Counted from the stretch's first letter, positions 52,620-61,652 are shown. The stretch is DNA of 64,000 nucleotides from Hymenobacter piscis (GCF_018760735.1 NZ_JAHHZN010000008.1:124001-188000), one strand, 5' to 3'. Notes: a model not told the origin generated them from the sequence alone. Numbers and translations: made by a program.

Positions 52620-52806
52620 GTTGTTGGTTGTCAGTTGTCAGTTGTCAGTTGTCAGTTGTCAGAAAGAACGGTCATCCTGAGCGGAGCGAAGGATCTTCTC
52701 ACATTAAAACGATTCGTTTGTGCGATGGTCGTTCCAGCGTGACAAGGTCCTTCGCTTCGCTCAGGATGACCGTTCTTTCTGACAACCAACAACTGACAAC
52801 CAGCAA
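52617..52806. repeat. Nested palindrome: TTGTCAG phrases around a family A element
   Basis: Five tandem TTGTCAG phrases on the left (52621-52661) face TGACAAC phrases on the right (52780-52802). Between them are family A arms GAAAGAACGGTCATCCTGAG (52661-52692) and the complement (52748-52779). It separates the convergent dinB and argF-like genes. Confidence 0.92.
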
Positions 52807-52808
52807 CT

Positions 52809-53753
52809 CTACTTCAGCAACTCGTGCAGGACGGTTTGCATGGAGAAAGTGCGGTTGCCGGCTTCCTGAATGATGAGGGAATTGGGCGAGTCGAGCACGG
52901 CGTCAGAGACTTCCACGTTGCGGCGCACGGGCAGGCAGTGCAGGAACCGGGCGTTGTCGGTGAGGGCCATGTGTTCGGGCGTGAGCATCCAGGAACGGTC
53001 GGTGCTCAGCACCTGGCCGTAGTCGTAGTAGCTGCTCCAGTTCTTGGCCTGCACGTAGTCGGCGCCCTCGAGGGCCTTCTGCTGGTCGTACTCGATGCGG
53101 GCGCCGCGGGTGAAGATGGGGTCCAGCTCGTAGCCTTCGGGGTGAGTAATGACGAAGTCCACCCAGTCGATATCGGTGAACCAGTCGCAGAACGAGTTGG
53201 GCACGCACTGGGGCAACGCGCGCACGTGCGGGGCCCAGGTGAGCACCACTTTCACGCGCTCCTTCTGCTTGGTTTCGGCCACCGTAATCAGGTCGGCGAA
53301 GCTTTGCAGCGGGTGGCGGGTGGCGCTTTCCAGGCTGATGACGGGCACGGTGGCGTACTGCATGATTTTGTTGAATACTTCCTCACTGTAGTCGGCCTCG
53401 CGGTCCTTGAGCGTGGGGAAGGTGCGCACGCCCAGCACGTCGCAGTACTGGCTCATCACGGCAATGGCGTCTTTGATGTGCTCCTGGGTCGAGCCGTTCA
53501 TCACCGCGCCGTCGTTCATTTCCAGGGTCCAGGAGTCGGCGCCGGCGTTGAGCACCCAGGCTTGCGCGCCCAGGTTGTAGGCCGCCTTCACCGAGCTGAG
53601 CCGGGTGCGCAGGCTGGGGTTGAAGAAAATCAGCCCGACAGTTTTGTTGCGCCCGACGTGCTGGTAGCCGAAGGGGTTGGCCTTGATTTCCAGGGCTTGC
53701 TGCAACAGGGCGTTATGGTCGCCCGCATCGGCGAAGGACGTGAAGTTTTTCAT
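52809..53753 (-). CDS. N-acyl-ornithine carbamoyltransferase (acetyl or succinyl type)
   Basis: The 314-residue enzyme has the carbamoyl-phosphate loop IFFNPSLRTRLSSV (SxRT), TWAPHVRALPQCVPNSF and the characteristic HCLPVRRNVEV, where ordinary ornithine enzymes have HCLP plus xxR/GE. This is the Bacteroidota argF-prime type, which carbamoylates N-acetyl- or N-succinyl-ornithine for arginine synthesis. The residue before EHI near position 90 is Gln, while from memory this loop position is Glu in acetyl and Pro in succinyl enzymes, so specificity is open. The gene lies downstream of carB and carA on the same strand, suiting shared use of carbamoyl phosphate. Confidence 0.9.
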   Translation of the reverse strand: MKNFTSFADAGDHNALLQQALEIKANPFGYQHVGRNKTVGLIFFNPSLRTRLSSVKAAYNLGAQAWVLNAGADSWTLEMNDGAVMNGSTQEHIKDAIAVMSQYCDVLGVRTFPTLKDREADYSEEVFNKIMQYATVPVISLESATRHPLQSFADLITVAETKQKERVKVVLTWAPHVRALPQCVPNSFCDWFTDIDWVDFVITHPEGYELDPIFTRGARIEYDQQKALEGADYVQAKNWSSYYDYGQVLSTDRSWMLTPEHMALTDNARFLHCLPVRRNVEVSDAVLDSPNSLIIQEAGNRTFSMQTVLHELLK

Positions 53754-53809
53754 GGGATTTTCTACGGGGTTTCAGAACGGCAGACGAAAGGGGCGGTCTG
53801 TCGTTTGGT

Positions 53810-53851
53810 CGTCATGCTGAGCTTGTCGAAGCATCTCTACCGCTTCGTTGA
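53810..53851 (+). repeat. Family A half-copy, left border of a low-GC gene
   Basis: CGTCATGCTGAGCTTGTCGA then the TCTCTACCGCTTCGTTGA tail. It is identical to 54269-54310 except for one base and lies in direct orientation to it, with the low-GC gene between. Confidence 0.88.
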
Positions 53852-53864
53852 TTTAATATGGTGC

Positions 53865-54233
53865 TTAGTGCTGGCCTAGATGCTTAGCGTACTCGTTTTG
53901 TATCATCCCACCTGTGACAAACTTATCTATAGCAGCTCCATAGGCTTCAACAGCAAAAGCAAGGGCTTCCTCCACTGAGTCAAACTCATGAGTGACGCCA
54001 TAAGGAGCATCCTCCGGGTCGAGCACAGAAAACTCATGTACGTCATGAAAGTCTTCGTCCCCTTCATCGAACGATTCAAAGTAGGTGACGATAAACTGGT
54101 TTTTATTCTTGCTGAGGACCATCCACCTTATGAAGGTATATTCCGCCTCCTGCTCGTGGGAAAGCCACTGCTCTACCTCTTTTCCTAGATGTAGACGTGC
54201 TGTTAACTCCGATGCTGCGAGATAGTGAGACAT
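53865..54233 (-). CDS. Acidic low-GC orphan protein
   Basis: From the ATG at 54231-54233 the protein has 122 residues, starting MSHYLAASELTARLHLGKEV; the longer frame upstream would translate a family A repeat. It has EAEYTFIRWMVLSKNKNQFIVTYFESFDEG and DVHEFSVLDPEDAPYGVTHEFD, is acidic, and has no signal peptide. The AT content is clearly above that of the neighbours. No family is recognised; size, acidity and orphan state recall immunity-type proteins but this is weak. The gene is bracketed by direct 42-bp repeats (53810-53851, 54269-54310), which suggests insertion as a cassette. Confidence 0.68.
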   Translation of the reverse strand: MSHYLAASELTARLHLGKEVEQWLSHEQEAEYTFIRWMVLSKNKNQFIVTYFESFDEGDEDFHDVHEFSVLDPEDAPYGVTHEFDSVEEALAFAVEAYGAAIDKFVTGGMIQNEYAKHLGQH

Positions 54234-54268
54234 AGCCACGGTTGGAACAAGACTTACAAATACAAGAA

Positions 54269-54310
54269 CGTCATGCTGAGCTTGCCGAAGCATCTCTACC
54301 GCTTCGTTGA
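54269..54310 (+). repeat. Family A half-copy between the low-GC gene and the GIY-YIG gene
   Basis: A direct copy of 53810-53851 with one change (T to C). It ends 2 bp before the stop of the GIY-YIG gene. It is also an inverted partner of 54770-54809 with two mismatches over 40 bp. Confidence 0.88.
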
Positions 54311-54312
54311 AC

Positions 54313-54603
54313 TTATCCTGCCCACGTCTGCAAATCAATAGCCTGCCACGTCGGATTAAAAGCCGCAATCAGTGCGTCTTTCTTCTGCCGCGTCCAGCCT
54401 TTCAGCTGCTTTTCCCGTGCAATGGCCTGCGTGGCATCCGGGCACTGCTCGAAGTACACCAGCAAATCCGCTTGATAGCGGCCGGTGAACTTGCCCGCGT
54501 CGCCGCGGACCTGACTGTGCTCGTATAGGCGGCGGGCCAGGTCGTTGGTGACGCCGATGTAGAGCACGGTTTGGGTCGGGTTGGTCAGAATGTAGACATA
54601 CAT
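54313..54603 (-). CDS. Single-domain GIY-YIG nuclease family protein
   Basis: The 96-residue protein is a complete small GIY-YIG domain: MYVYILTNPTQTVLYIGVTN holds the YVY and YIG halves of the motif, followed by the Arg of LARRLYEH and the Glu in IAREKQLKGWTRQKK. Such small proteins (UPF0213-like, UvrC N-terminal-like) are widespread and mostly uncharacterised; some cut or nick DNA. It lies between family A half-repeats (54269-54310 and 54770-54809, inverted) and close to a full family A palindrome (54636-54739). An involvement in repeat mobility is a hypothesis only. Confidence 0.9.
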   Translation of the reverse strand: MYVYILTNPTQTVLYIGVTNDLARRLYEHSQVRGDAGKFTGRYQADLLVYFEQCPDATQAIAREKQLKGWTRQKKDALIAAFNPTWQAIDLQTWAG

Positions 54604-54635
54604 GCGGCTACATTACGCAGAACCGCCGAAAAATT

Positions 54636-54809
54636 AGAACGTCATGCTGAGCGAAGCCGAAGTATCCCTCCAGGGGGCGTCCTCACGAGAGGAGTTACTA
54701 TCAGGAGAGATACTGTGGCTTCGCTCAGCATGACGTTCTGGCTTTATTCGGTCAGTGCTGATGCTGGGCAACGAAGCGGTAGAGATGCTTCGACAGGCTC
54801 AGCATGACG
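54636..54809. repeat. Family A palindrome plus inverted half-copy upstream of the GIY-YIG gene
   Basis: 54636-54739 is a palindrome with AGAACGTCATGCTGAGCGAA arms. 54770-54809 is an inverted half-copy (AACGAAGCGGTAGAGATGCT ... CAGCATGACG). Together they fill the gap between the nuclease gene start and the carB stop. Confidence 0.87.
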
Positions 54810-54837
54810 TCCCTTTCTGTTTATTCAGCCGACCAGC

Positions 54838-57800
54838 TTACATGGCCTTAAATTCCTTCCAGCTCTTGATGCTCAGATCCTCGAGCTTCAGGGTGGTGAA
54901 GGCGTGAATGAAGGCTTTGGCCAGGCGGGCGTTGGTGATGAGCGGGATGTTGAAGTCCACGGCCGTGCGGCGGATTTTATAGTCGTTGTCCAGCTCGCCC
55001 TTGGTCGTGTTCTTGGGGATGTTGATGACCAGGTCGATTTTTCGCTCGCGCAGGTAGGTCAGGGCGTTGGGCTCCTGTAGCTCATCGGGCCAGTAGACCA
55101 GGGTGCTGGGCACCCCGTTTTCGGCGTAGAAGCTGTGCGTGCCGTGGGTGGCGTAGAGCGTGTAGCCCTTCTGCACCAGCACCTGCGCCGATTCCAGCAG
55201 GGCCACTTTGGACGTCAGCGGGCCGCTGGAAATCAGCACCGTTTTCTCCGGAATGCGGTAGCCCACGCTCAGCAGCGACTTGAGCAGGGCTTCCTCGGCC
55301 GTGTCGCCCAGGCAGCCTACTTCGCCGGTACTGGTCATGTCCACGCGCAGCACCGGGTCGGCGCCCTGCAGGCGGGTGAAGGAGAACTGCGAGGCCTTCA
55401 CGCCCACGAAGGGCAGATCGTACACCAGCTCGCTCGCGTCGCGCTCCACGTGCTGGCCCAGCAGCACCTTGGTGGCCTTCTTGATCAGGTTGTGGCCCGA
55501 AACCTTGCTCACGAACGGGAAAGAGCGCGAGGCGCGCAGGTTGCACTCAATCACGCGGATTTCGCGGTTTTTCTCCAGGAACTGGATGTTGAACGGCCCG
55601 CTGATCTGGAAGCGCCGGGCAATCTTCTCGGCAATGACCTTGAGCTTGCGCACCGTGCCCACGTACACGCGCTGGGGCGGGTAGTACATGGTGGCGTCGC
55701 CGGAGTGTACGCCGGCAAACTCCACGTGCTCGGAAATGGCGTAGCTCACGATTTCGCCCTGGTCGGCCACCGCGTCCAGCTCGATTTCCTTGGCATCCTG
55801 GATGAACTGCGACACCACCACCGGGTACTCGGCACTCACGTCCACGGCCAGCTTCAGGTACTCCTCCAGCTCCGGCACGTTGGACACCACGTTCATGGCC
55901 GCGCCCGACAGCACGTAGCTCGGCCGGATCAGCACCGGGAAGCCCACTTCCTTCACGAAGCCGTAAATGGCCTCCATGGTGGTCAGCTCGCTCCAGCGCG
56001 GTTGGGCAATGCCCAGCTCGTCCAGGATGCTGCTGAACTTGTGGCGGTTTTCGGCCTCGTCGATGCGGGCGGCGGCGGTGCCCAGGATGGGCGCGCCGGC
56101 CGCTTCGAGGCGGGTGGCAATGTTGTTGGGAATCTGGCCGCCGGTGCTCAGAATCACGCCCTGGGGCGTCTCGAAGTCCAGAATATCCATCACCCGCTCG
56201 TAGCTCAATTCCTCGAAGTAGAGGCGGTCCGACACGTCATAGTCGGTGCTCACGGTTTCGGGGTTGTAGTTGATGATGATGGACTTGTAGCCTTCCTCGT
56301 TCACCGTCTGGGCCGCGTTTACCCCGCACCAGTCAAACTCCACCGACGAGCCGATGCGGTACACGCCCGAGCCCAGCACCACCACCGATTTATCGGTTTC
56401 TGGTTCCAGGTCGTTTTCGGTGCCGTGGTAGGTGAGGTAGAGGTAGTTGGTCTGGGCCGGGAATTCGGCCGCCAGCGTGTCGATTTGCTTCACCACGGGC
56501 ACCACGCCCAGGGCCTTGCGGCGGGCGCGCACCAGCATTTCGTTGGCCTTCACCTCGGCCGAACCGAGAAGCTGCACGGCCAGCTGCTGGTCCGAAAAGC
56601 CCATTTTCTTGGCCTGGCGCAGCAGGTCGGTTTCCAGGGCGTCGAGGCCGCCCTGCCGGCGCTTTTCGGCCAGCTGCTGGCCCAGTTGGTAGATGCCGTA
56701 GAGGCGCTGCAAAAACCACCGGTCGATGCGCGTGAGCTCGTACACGCGCTCCACGTCGTAGCCAGCCTGGAAGGCCTCGTTGATGGCGAAGATGCGCTCC
56801 TCGTTGGGCTCGCTCAGCAGCGTGTCGAGCTTGGTCAGGTCGATGGGCTCGGGCTTGTTGGCCACGAAGCCGCGCCGGCCGGTGTCGAGCATGCGCAGGC
56901 CCTTCTGCACGGCTTCCTCGAAGGTTTTGCCGATGGCCATCACCTCGCCCACACTCTTCATGGCCGAGCCAATCTCGCGCTGCACGCCCGAAAACTTACC
57001 CAAATCCCAGCGCGGCAGCTTCACCACCAGGTAGTCGAGCGAGGGCTCGAAGAAGGCCGAAGTGGTCTGCGTGACGCTGTTCTTGAGCTCGGCCAAAGAG
57101 TAGCCCAAGCTCAGCTTGGCGGCCACGAAGGCCAGCGGGTAGCCCGTGGCCTTGGACGCCAAGGCCGAGGAGCGCGAGAGGCGCGCATTCACCTCAATCA
57201 CGCGGTATTCCTCCGAGTGCGGGTCGAGGGCGTACTGAATGTTGCACTCGCCCACGATGCCCAGGTGGCGGATGGTCTGGATGCCGATGCTGCGCAGCTT
57301 GTGGTACTCGCGGTTGCTGAGCGTCTGCGACGGGGCCACCACGATACTCTCCCCGGTATGGATGCCGATGGGGTCGAAGTTTTCCATGTTGCAGACGGTG
57401 ATGCAGTTGTCAAACGCATCCCGCACCACCTCGTACTCCACTTCTTTCCAGCCCTTCAAGGACTCTTCCACCAGAATTTGGTCGGACGTCGAGAAGGCCT
57501 TCTGGGCCAGGGTGCGCAGCTCATCCATGTTGTTGGCGAAACCGCTGCCCAAACCGCCCAGGGCAAAGGCGGCGCGCACGATGATGGGGAAGCCAATGCG
57601 CTCGGCCGCGGCCAGGGCGCCTTCCATCGTGGTTACGGCTTCGCTGCGGGCCGTGAGCACGCCGATCTGGTCGAGCTTTTCCTTGAAGATGTCGCGGTCC
57701 TCGGTGTCGATGATGCTTTGCACGGGCGTGCCGAGCACGCGCACGTTGTACTTCTCAAACACGCCGCCGCGGTACAGGGCCACGGCGCAGTTCAGGGCCG

Positions 57801-58071
57801 TCTGGCCGCCGAAAGCCACCAGAATGCCGTCGGGCTGCTCCTTCTTGATGACCTCCTCCACGAAGTAGGGCGTCACGGGCAGGAAGTACACGTCGTCGGC
57901 AATGTCGTCCGACGTCTGCACGGTGGCAATGTTGGGGTTGATGAGGATGGTGCGGATGCCTTCCTCCTTCAGCGCCTTGAGGGCCTGCGAGCCGGAATAA
58001 TCGAACTCCCCGGCCTCGCCAATTTTGAGGGCGCCGGAACCAAGGATGAGGACTTTGTTGGGTTTGTTCAT
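54838..58071 (-). CDS. carB: Carbamoyl-phosphate synthase large subunit
   Basis: The 1077-residue protein has the two tandem ATP-grasp halves: GSGALKIGEAGEFDYSGSQA (residues 11-30) starts the carboxyphosphate half, and SGVYRIGSSVEFDWCGVNAA (about 565-585) the carbamoyl-phosphate half, with an oligomerisation segment between. NARLSRSSALASKATGYPLA and NLRASRSFPFVSKVSG are the ATP-grasp loops. The C-terminal MGS-like allosteric domain is present (VYWPDELQEPNALTYLRERK...NIPLITNARLAKAF). It makes carbamoyl phosphate with CarA for pyrimidines and arginine. A small gene (58163-58531) separates it from carA. Confidence 0.97.
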   Translation of the reverse strand: MNKPNKVLILGSGALKIGEAGEFDYSGSQALKALKEEGIRTILINPNIATVQTSDDIADDVYFLPVTPYFVEEVIKKEQPDGILVAFGGQTALNCAVALYRGGVFEKYNVRVLGTPVQSIIDTEDRDIFKEKLDQIGVLTARSEAVTTMEGALAAAERIGFPIIVRAAFALGGLGSGFANNMDELRTLAQKAFSTSDQILVEESLKGWKEVEYEVVRDAFDNCITVCNMENFDPIGIHTGESIVVAPSQTLSNREYHKLRSIGIQTIRHLGIVGECNIQYALDPHSEEYRVIEVNARLSRSSALASKATGYPLAFVAAKLSLGYSLAELKNSVTQTTSAFFEPSLDYLVVKLPRWDLGKFSGVQREIGSAMKSVGEVMAIGKTFEEAVQKGLRMLDTGRRGFVANKPEPIDLTKLDTLLSEPNEERIFAINEAFQAGYDVERVYELTRIDRWFLQRLYGIYQLGQQLAEKRRQGGLDALETDLLRQAKKMGFSDQQLAVQLLGSAEVKANEMLVRARRKALGVVPVVKQIDTLAAEFPAQTNYLYLTYHGTENDLEPETDKSVVVLGSGVYRIGSSVEFDWCGVNAAQTVNEEGYKSIIINYNPETVSTDYDVSDRLYFEELSYERVMDILDFETPQGVILSTGGQIPNNIATRLEAAGAPILGTAAARIDEAENRHKFSSILDELGIAQPRWSELTTMEAIYGFVKEVGFPVLIRPSYVLSGAAMNVVSNVPELEEYLKLAVDVSAEYPVVVSQFIQDAKEIELDAVADQGEIVSYAISEHVEFAGVHSGDATMYYPPQRVYVGTVRKLKVIAEKIARRFQISGPFNIQFLEKNREIRVIECNLRASRSFPFVSKVSGHNLIKKATKVLLGQHVERDASELVYDLPFVGVKASQFSFTRLQGADPVLRVDMTSTGEVGCLGDTAEEALLKSLLSVGYRIPEKTVLISSGPLTSKVALLESAQVLVQKGYTLYATHGTHSFYAENGVPSTLVYWPDELQEPNALTYLRERKIDLVINIPKNTTKGELDNDYKIRRTAVDFNIPLITNARLAKAFIHAFTTLKLEDLSIKSWKEFKAM

Positions 58072-58162
58072 TAGGTCGTGAGGGTTGGGTAACAGACTGC
58101 GCGGGAGCAGCCGTGTTCAAAGGCAATGGCGCGAAACCGGCCGCAACCGGGGCGCAACAGAT

Positions 58163-58531
58163 TTAGCGGGAGTACACCGTGTCGCTCTTGGTGACGTCCC
58201 AGGTACCCGAGGGCTGGCGCTGCATGCTGGTTCGAATGGTGGCGGTGGCTTTTTCACCTTTCAGCACGAGGTGGAACGTGAGGGAATCCTGCTGGGGACC
58301 TGGCTTCCCGGCCTTGAGTTTACGGGAGACGATTTTGCCGGTGTGGTTCAGGATGCGGGGCGAAACCGGCCCCCAGTCGGCGGCCGAAAGCACCGCTCCT
58401 GCCTTCTTACCCAGTGCCAGCCGCATGACGTCCTCCCCCGTCAGCTGCTTGCTGCCGTAGTATAGTCCGAATGCCACCAGTCCCATCAGCAGGTATGCCC
58501 AGGAAGGAATGCCGGAGTTTTTCTCTTTCAT
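58163..58531 (-). CDS. Small single-pass membrane protein between carA and carB
   Basis: The 122-residue protein starts MKEKNSGIPSWAYLLMGLVA and has one membrane segment (about 11-28), then a soluble part with TGEDVMRLALGKKAGAVLSA, GPVSPRILNHTGKIVSRKLKAG, SLTFHLVLKGEKATATIRTSM and WDVTKSDTVY. The beta-rich C-terminus resembles the small cytochrome-oxidase-assembly-like (Coa1) domains seen in bacteria, but this is tentative. Neither membrane location nor sequence suggests a direct role in carbamoyl-phosphate synthesis. It lies 71 bp after carA and 91 bp before carB, same strand. Confidence 0.8.
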   Translation of the reverse strand: MKEKNSGIPSWAYLLMGLVAFGLYYGSKQLTGEDVMRLALGKKAGAVLSAADWGPVSPRILNHTGKIVSRKLKAGKPGPQQDSLTFHLVLKGEKATATIRTSMQRQPSGTWDVTKSDTVYSR

Positions 58532-58602
58532 GCGCTTAACGGAACAGCAAAAACAAAACGCAGTACAGAAAGCAAGTCAACCGAAACCACCACGCCCGAC
58601 CG

Positions 58603-59682
58603 TTACCGGCCGGCTTTGTAGGCCGCTACCGCTTTCAAAAAGTCATCAAACAGAAACTCCGTATCCTGGGGGCCGCCGGCGGCTTCGGGGTGGAACTGGG
58701 TAGAGAAGAACGGCTTGGACGCGTGCTTGATGCCTTCGCAGGTACCGTCGTTGAGGTTCTCGAACAGCATGTCCCATTCGGCGGGCAGGGTGGCGGTATC
58801 CACCGCGAAGCCGTGGTTTTGGCTGGTGATGTAGCAGCGCTGGGTGCCGGTGAGCTTTACGGGCTGGTTGTGGCTGCGGTGGCCGTATTTCAGCTTGAAC
58901 GTGTCGCCGCCGGCGGCGAGGCCCATGAGCTGGGAGCCCAGGCAGATGCCGAAGATGGGCTTGTCCTGTTGCAGGGCTTTCTGGAGGTTCTGGATGGTAG
59001 CCTCGCACATTTTCGGGTCGCCGGGGCCGTTGCTCAGAAACAGGCCGTCGTAATCCAGGGTCGTGAAATCGTAGTCCCAGGGCACCCGAATCAGCTCCAC
59101 GTCGCGCTCCAGGAAGCAGCGGATGATATTGGTTTTGGTGCCGCAGTCTACCAGCACGATTTTGTGCTGGCCTGTGCCGTAGTGCTGCACGCCCTGGGGG
59201 CTCACCTGGGCCACCAGGTTTTCCAGGTTGGGGTCGTGCAGGGGCACGTCCTGCTCGGCCACAATCTTGCCGAGCATGGCGCCCTTCTCGCGCAGCTTCT
59301 TGGTGAGCATGCGGGTATCGACGCCGAAGATGCCGGGGATGTTGTATTCCGCCAGCCAGTCGCCCAGGCTCTTGGCAGCGTTCCAGTGGCTGTGCTCCTC
59401 GGAGTAGTAGTTGACCACCAGCCCGGCAATGTGAATCTTGTCGGACTCGAAAATCTTGGAAATCGACTCGTACAGCTCCTCACCGGGCACGCCGTAGTTG
59501 CCCACCATGGGGTAGGTGAGCACCAGAATCTGGCCGGCGAAGGACGGATCGGTGAGGTTTTCGGGGTAGCCGGTCATGGCCGTGCTGAATACCACTTCGC
59601 CCGCGGCGGAGGTGAAGGCGCCGAACGACTGGCCCTCGATTTCGGTACCGTCTTCGAGAACAAGTTTTACTGTTTGATTCAT
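58603..59682 (-). CDS. carA: Carbamoyl-phosphate synthase small subunit
   Basis: The 359-residue glutaminase subunit starts MNQTVKLVLEDGTEIEGQSF. The N-terminal CPSase small-chain domain contains FSTAMTGYPENLTDPSFAGQ, and the class I glutamine amidotransferase domain has the nucleophile Cys247 in IFGICLGSQLMGLAAGG and the His/Glu of TQFHPEAAGGPQDTEF. The usual LGHQ after the cysteine is LGSQ here. It supplies ammonia to CarB. A family B element (59689-59851) lies directly upstream, 7 bp from the start, and no promoter element could be made out between it and purK. Confidence 0.95.
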   Translation of the reverse strand: MNQTVKLVLEDGTEIEGQSFGAFTSAAGEVVFSTAMTGYPENLTDPSFAGQILVLTYPMVGNYGVPGEELYESISKIFESDKIHIAGLVVNYYSEEHSHWNAAKSLGDWLAEYNIPGIFGVDTRMLTKKLREKGAMLGKIVAEQDVPLHDPNLENLVAQVSPQGVQHYGTGQHKIVLVDCGTKTNIIRCFLERDVELIRVPWDYDFTTLDYDGLFLSNGPGDPKMCEATIQNLQKALQQDKPIFGICLGSQLMGLAAGGDTFKLKYGHRSHNQPVKLTGTQRCYITSQNHGFAVDTATLPAEWDMLFENLNDGTCEGIKHASKPFFSTQFHPEAAGGPQDTEFLFDDFLKAVAAYKAGR

Positions 59683-59688
59683 ACGATT

Positions 59689-59851
59689 GGCCTCACCCCC
59701 TAGCCCCCTCTCCTGCAGAGAGGGGGAACTAGTTTCTAGTTTGTAGGCTAGAATCTGTGACTGGTGATGAGGTGTAAAAGGGTTAGTTAGAAACTACTTT
59801 TTAAACATTAGCCCTCTCCTTTCCGGAGAGGGTGCCAAGAGGTTAGGCGAC
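59689..59851. repeat. Family B element between purK and carA
   Basis: Left end GGCCTCACCCCCTAGCCCCC with a CCCTCTCC...AGAGAGGGGG hairpin (59703-59726), right hairpin GCCCTCTCCTTTCCGGAGAG (59811-59830), and outer right end GAGGTTAGGCG. The centre is AT-rich with TAGTTTCTAG and TAGAAACTAC phrases that pair with each other. Confidence 0.85.
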
Positions 59852-59866
59852 CCGCCTACACGGCCT

Positions 59867-61123
59867 CTAGATGTCGTCCTGGCCCGGCAGGCCCAGCAGC
59901 GCCGCCGCCTGGCGCGCCACCGTTCGGACGCCTGCCACGGCCGAGCCGGTGATAGTGAGGTGGCCCATTTTGCGGCCGGCGCGGGCCTGCTGCTTGCCGT
60001 AGAGGTGCAGGTGCGCGCCCGGCAACGCCAGCACGGCGGTCCAGTCGGGCTCCTGCGGCTGGCCCTGGGTATCCAGCCACACGTCGCCGAGCAGGTTGAG
60101 CATGATGGCCGGGGAGTGCTGGCGGGGCGGCAGCAAGGGCAAGCCCGCCATCGTGTGCACCTGCAGGTCGAACTGCGAGGCGTCGCAGGCATCCAGGGTG
60201 TAGTGGCCGCTGTTGTGGGGGCGCGGGGCCATTTCGTTGACGATTAGCTGGCCTTGCTCACTGCCATCGGCCACCACAAAAAACTCCACGCACAGCACCC
60301 CCACGTAGCCGATGTGCCCGGCAATAGCCACAGCGGCGGCGCGGGCCTGATCGGCTAATGCCGGTGGCAAAGCCCCTTCGTAGGCGTGCGTCACGGCCAG
60401 AATACCGGCCACGTGCACGTTGCGCTGGGGCGCGAAGCTCACCACCTGCCCGTCCCAGCCGCGCGCCACCAGCACCGAGCACTCGGCCGTGAGTGGCAGC
60501 ATCTTTTCCAGCACGCAGGCCACGCCGCCCAGCTCTGCCCAAGCGGCCGTCAGCTCCGCCGCGGTTTTCACCCGGATCTGGCCCTTGCCGTCGTAGCCCA
60601 GGCGCGCCGTTTTCAGGATGCCGGGCAGCAGGTCGGGCCGCTCGTTTTGCACGGCCTGCAACTGGGCTTGCGTCTCTAGTACGGCGTAAGGCGCGCACGT
60701 CACCCCCGACACGGCGGCGCAGGCCGCGAAGTGGGCTTTTTCCTCGATGCGGTCCTGGGCAATGGCTACCGCAGCCGCGGCCGGGGCCACGGGACGGGCC
60801 TGGGCCAGGGTGTGCAGCACCGCGGCGGGCACGTTTTCAAACTCGGTGGTGATAGCCTGGCACAGGTCAGCCAACTGCACCAGCCCGGTCGGGTCGTCGT
60901 AGTTGGTCTGGATGTGGTGGTGGCTCACCAGCCCGGCCGGGCTTTGCGGGTCGGGTTCCAGCACGGCGGTGCGGTAGCCCAGGCGCTGAGCCGCGTGTAC
61001 CAGCATACGGCCCAGCTGGCCGCCGCCCAGCACGCCCAGCGTGGCCGGCCGGCCGGCGGCGTCGGTGCTGCCGGGGAAAACGGGGGTCATGGTGGTCATA
61101 TCAGGAGCCTCGCTCATACTCAT
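59867..61123 (-). CDS. purK: 5-(Carboxyamino)imidazole ribonucleotide synthase
   Basis: The 418-residue ATP-grasp enzyme starts with an acidic/Thr-rich leader, then [20 protein letters not shown] (pre-ATP-grasp fold), [26 protein letters not shown] (ATP-binding Lys and glycine loop) and [18 protein letters not shown] (metal and substrate). It carboxylates AIR with ATP and bicarbonate for purine synthesis. The start overlaps the purE stop by 4 bp. Met4 and Met10 are alternative starts nearer to the conserved part. Confidence 0.95.
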   Translation of the reverse strand: MSMSEAPDMTTMTPVFPGSTDAAGRPATLGVLGGGQLGRMLVHAAQRLGYRTAVLEPDPQSPAGLVSHHHIQTNYDDPTGLVQLADLCQAITTEFENVPAAVLHTLAQARPVAPAAAAVAIAQDRIEEKAHFAACAAVSGVTCAPYAVLETQAQLQAVQNERPDLLPGILKTARLGYDGKGQIRVKTAAELTAAWAELGGVACVLEKMLPLTAECSVLVARGWDGQVVSFAPQRNVHVAGILAVTHAYEGALPPALADQARAAAVAIAGHIGYVGVLCVEFFVVADGSEQGQLIVNEMAPRPHNSGHYTLDACDASQFDLQVHTMAGLPLLPPRQHSPAIMLNLLGDVWLDTQGQPQEPDWTAVLALPGAHLHLYGKQQARAGRKMGHLTITGSAVAGVRTVARQAAALLGLPGQDDI

Positions 61124-61638
61124 ACTGGCAGCTTCATGGCCCGGGCGGCTGCGGTCTGCTCGGCCCGGAAGGTGTGGAGTTGGGCAGCCAGGCGGGCATC
61201 GTGCAGGGCCAGCTGGCTCACGGCAAACAGCGCCGCGTTGGCGGCCCCGGCCTCGCCGATGGCAAACGTGGCAACGGGAATTCCCTTCGGCATCTGCACG
61301 ATGCTGTGCAGCGAATCGACGCCCTGCAGGTGGCGGCTGGCCACGGGCACGCCCAGCACGGGCACGGTAGTTTTGGCGGCCAGCATGCCTGGCAGGTGGG
61401 CCGCGCCGCCCGCTCCGGCAATGATGGCCTGCAGGCCCCGCGGCCCGGCCTGCTCGGCGTAGGCAAACAGGTCGTCGGGCATGCGGTGGGCTGATACCAC
61501 GCGGGCCTCGTGGGCTACGCCAAACTGCGTGAGGATCTGCACGGCGTGCTTCATGGTTTCCCAGTCGCTGCTGGAGCCCATCACCACACCCACCAGGGGC
61601 TGGTCGGCGGCGGGAGTATCGGAGGAAGGTGTATTCAT
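61120..61638 (-). CDS. purE: N5-carboxyaminoimidazole ribonucleotide mutase
   Basis: The 172-residue protein has [55 protein letters not shown] and [34 protein letters not shown], the full PurE pattern. It shifts the carboxyl of N5-CAIR to CAIR. It is coupled to purK by a 4-bp overlap. A family A half-copy (61653-61693) lies 15 bp before the start, between purE and the Imm50-like gene. Confidence 0.96.
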   Translation of the reverse strand: MNTPSSDTPAADQPLVGVVMGSSSDWETMKHAVQILTQFGVAHEARVVSAHRMPDDLFAYAEQAGPRGLQAIIAGAGGAAHLPGMLAAKTTVPVLGVPVASRHLQGVDSLHSIVQMPKGIPVATFAIGEAGAANAALFAVSQLALHDARLAAQLHTFRAEQTAAARAMKLPV

Positions 61639-61652
61639 TGAAGTTATTTAGT

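Noticed and set aside
52616..52873. Short open frame across the nested palindrome after dinB
   Set aside because: It encodes only repeat phrases (LSVVSCQLSVV-type) and is not a gene.
54234..54368. Upstream extension of the low-GC orphan frame (53865-54233)
   Set aside because: It translates a family A half-copy and part of the GIY-YIG gene region.
55135..58074. A 979-codon open frame on the plus strand across the carB region
   Set aside because: It is a GC-driven antisense shadow of carB: the composition is His/Val/Leu/Gly-rich without domain motifs, while the minus-strand frame is a full CarB.
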